Shown in pieces: positions 11,983 through 13,060 of a DNA stretch of 13,060 nucleotides. The position numbers and the translations under genes are program-made. The notes under the pieces were generated by a model. That model ran no database searches. It was not told where the DNA came from and saw only the letters and a program-made list of their open reading frames with translations. Location: positions 1 to 13,060 of the forward strand of contig JBGSJA010000335.1 of NCBI GenBank assembly GCA_041742235.1. Reading direction: 5' to 3'. Each line of letters begins with the position of its first letter. The first letter of the stretch is position 1. This DNA comes from BOKV01 sp041742235. Lineage in GTDB: Bacteria; Pseudomonadota; Alphaproteobacteria; Rhizobiales; Rhizobiaceae.

Positions 11983-13060
11983 TTGATCGTCGATGACCAG
12001 AAGGCGGTCACCGAATTTCTCGCCCATCCCGGCGGGACCGGCGTGCGCGCGCAAGTGATCGAGACCCACATATCGCGCATCTTCCTTTTCGGCGACACGG
12101 CATTGAAGATGAAGCGCGCCGTCAAGCTGCCCTATGTGGATTTTTCCAAGCCACAACTGCGGCTTGAGGCATGCGAAAAGGAGGTGTTCCTCAATTCGCG
12201 CACGGCGCCCGGGCTTTATCGCGGGGTGCGGCGCATCAACCGTGACGAACGCGGCCGGCTTTCCTTTGGCGGGCCGGGCGAACTGGCGGACGCGGTCATC
12301 GACATGGCCAGGTTCGATCAGTCCTGCCTGCTCGACGCCATGGCGCTGAAGGGCGAACTCACGCCCGCATTGATGACGACGGTTTCCCGGATGATCGCCG
12401 CCTTCCATGCCGGCGCGCCGGTCATTCATTCCGGTGGCGGCGCGGCGAACATGGCCGCGGTCCTGTCGATCAACGAGGCTGGTTTCAAGACAAGCCATGT
12501 CTTTGGCGACGAGGAAACCGAAAGCCTGAACCTCGCCTTCCGCCATGCGCTTGAGCGCCACGCGGCCCAACTCGACGAACGCGAAAGGCACGGCAAGTTC
12601 CGCCGGTGCCACGGCGACCTTCACCTGCGCAACATATGCCTCCTGGATGGCGAACCGCGGCTGTTCGACTGCATCGAATTCAACGACGCGATCGCGACGG
12701 TGGACGTCCTCTACGACCTCGCTTTCCTGCTGATGGATCTGTGGCATCGCGGGTTTTTCGACCTCGCGAACCTTGTCATGAACCGCTACCTCGACGAAAC
12801 GGGCGATGATGGCGGCTTCACGCTTCTGCCCTTCTTCATGGCGGTGCGGGCAGCGGTGCGCGCCCATGTCACCGGGACGCAGATCGAGGAAGCGGGTGGA
12901 CCTGCCGGCGCCAAGGGCGAGGAAGCCCGCGCCTATTTCAACCTTGCCCATCAACTGCTGAATGAGCCTGCGCCGCTTCTGGTGGCTGTGGGCGGGCTCA
13001 GCGGCAGCGGCAAGACCACGGTCGGCGAAGCTTGCGCCGCCGGCCTTGGCTCCCCGCCCG
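11983..13060 (+). CDS. APH-like phosphotransferase fused to P-loop kinase, 3' end outside window
   Basis: About 359 residues are visible. The first domain (about 25-290) is an aminoglycoside phosphotransferase/choline-kinase fold: catalytic loop HGDLHLRN (H210-N217, D212 as base) and metal-binding D229 in RLFDCIEF. The second domain starts with a P-loop, GLSGSGKT (338-345), at the window edge. This is the two-domain architecture of COG2187/COG0645 proteins, usually near 500 residues; substrate unknown, and antibiotic resistance is not implied. Start choice: GGGGAGG ends one base before an ATG at 11977, too close to use, but 7 bases before a TTG at 11983, so the TTG is preferred. It lies 30 bases after the cytochrome gene, presumably cotranscribed under the same Fnr box. 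No defect is seen in the visible part. Confidence 0.9.
   Translation, partial: MIVDDQKAVTEFLAHPGGTGVRAQVIETHISRIFLFGDTALKMKRAVKLPYVDFSKPQLRLEACEKEVFLNSRTAPGLYRGVRRINRDERGRLSFGGPGELADAVIDMARFDQSCLLDAMALKGELTPALMTTVSRMIAAFHAGAPVIHSGGGAANMAAVLSINEAGFKTSHVFGDEETESLNLAFRHALERHAAQLDERERHGKFRRCHGDLHLRNICLLDGEPRLFDCIEFNDAIATVDVLYDLAFLLMDLWHRGFFDLANLVMNRYLDETGDDGGFTLLPFFMAVRAAVRAHVTGTQIEEAGGPAGAKGEEARAYFNLAHQLLNEPAPLLVAVGGLSGSGKTTVGEACAAGLGSPP

Noticed and set aside
11851..12954. Long minus-strand open frame antisense to the kinase gene
   Set aside because: A shadow of a gene with clear kinase motifs on the plus strand; no domain content of its own.
1..13060. CRISPR arrays, tRNA or rRNA genes, insertion sequences, prophage
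   Set aside because: I saw no regular repeat-spacer units, no tRNA-like cloverleaf or rRNA sequence, and no transposase or terminal inverted repeats.

Overview
The window looks like an alphaproteobacterial chromosome of fairly high G+C. The evidence is the dnaA and dnaN proteins, an FnrN-like regulator, a phasin, a DUF2267 protein and the chromosomal order rpsT, rhodanese, dnaA, dnaN. A Hyphomicrobiales or related lineage is plausible, but I cannot name the genus from sequence alone.

Region 1 (1-4254) is the replication-initiation locus, all on the minus strand: rpsT, a single-domain rhodanese, dnaA (500 codons from the chosen start) and dnaN (3' end outside the window). A gap of about 690 bases between rpsT and the rhodanese gene is AT-richer than its surroundings. 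It carries a CtrA-like half-site pair, an AT-rich inverted repeat and one near-consensus DnaA box, so it is a candidate, unproven, oriC. rpsT has a clear sigma70 promoter, a long leader holding an attenuator-like hairpin, and an intrinsic terminator.

Region 2 (4255-6096) holds two small plus-strand genes of unknown function (a 116-residue soluble protein and a 75-residue membrane protein). A minus-strand pair follows, encoding a second rhodanese and a phasin.

Region 3 (6097-13060) is a microoxic/stress cluster: an Fnr-type regulator, a GT4 glycosyltransferase, an operon of Hsp20, DUF2267 protein and phosphoribosyltransferase, a tandem universal stress protein, and an operon of a mono-haem c-type cytochrome and a phosphotransferase/P-loop kinase (cut by the window end). 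Four perfect TTGA-N6-TCAA Fnr boxes lie in intergenic DNA of this region. I found none elsewhere in the window by eye. They sit between phasin and fnr, after fnr, before hsp20 and before the cytochrome gene. The recognition helix of the encoded regulator keeps the residues that read this box, so the cluster looks like a local, self-regulated Fnr regulon.

The most unusual observation is the box after fnr. It lies between two convergent genes, yet has an extended -10 (TG-N-TATCAA) at exactly the class II spacing. About 80 bases after the predicted transcription start, a strong intrinsic terminator begins. This predicts an unannotated, Fnr-activated small RNA of about 126 nt (7088-7213).
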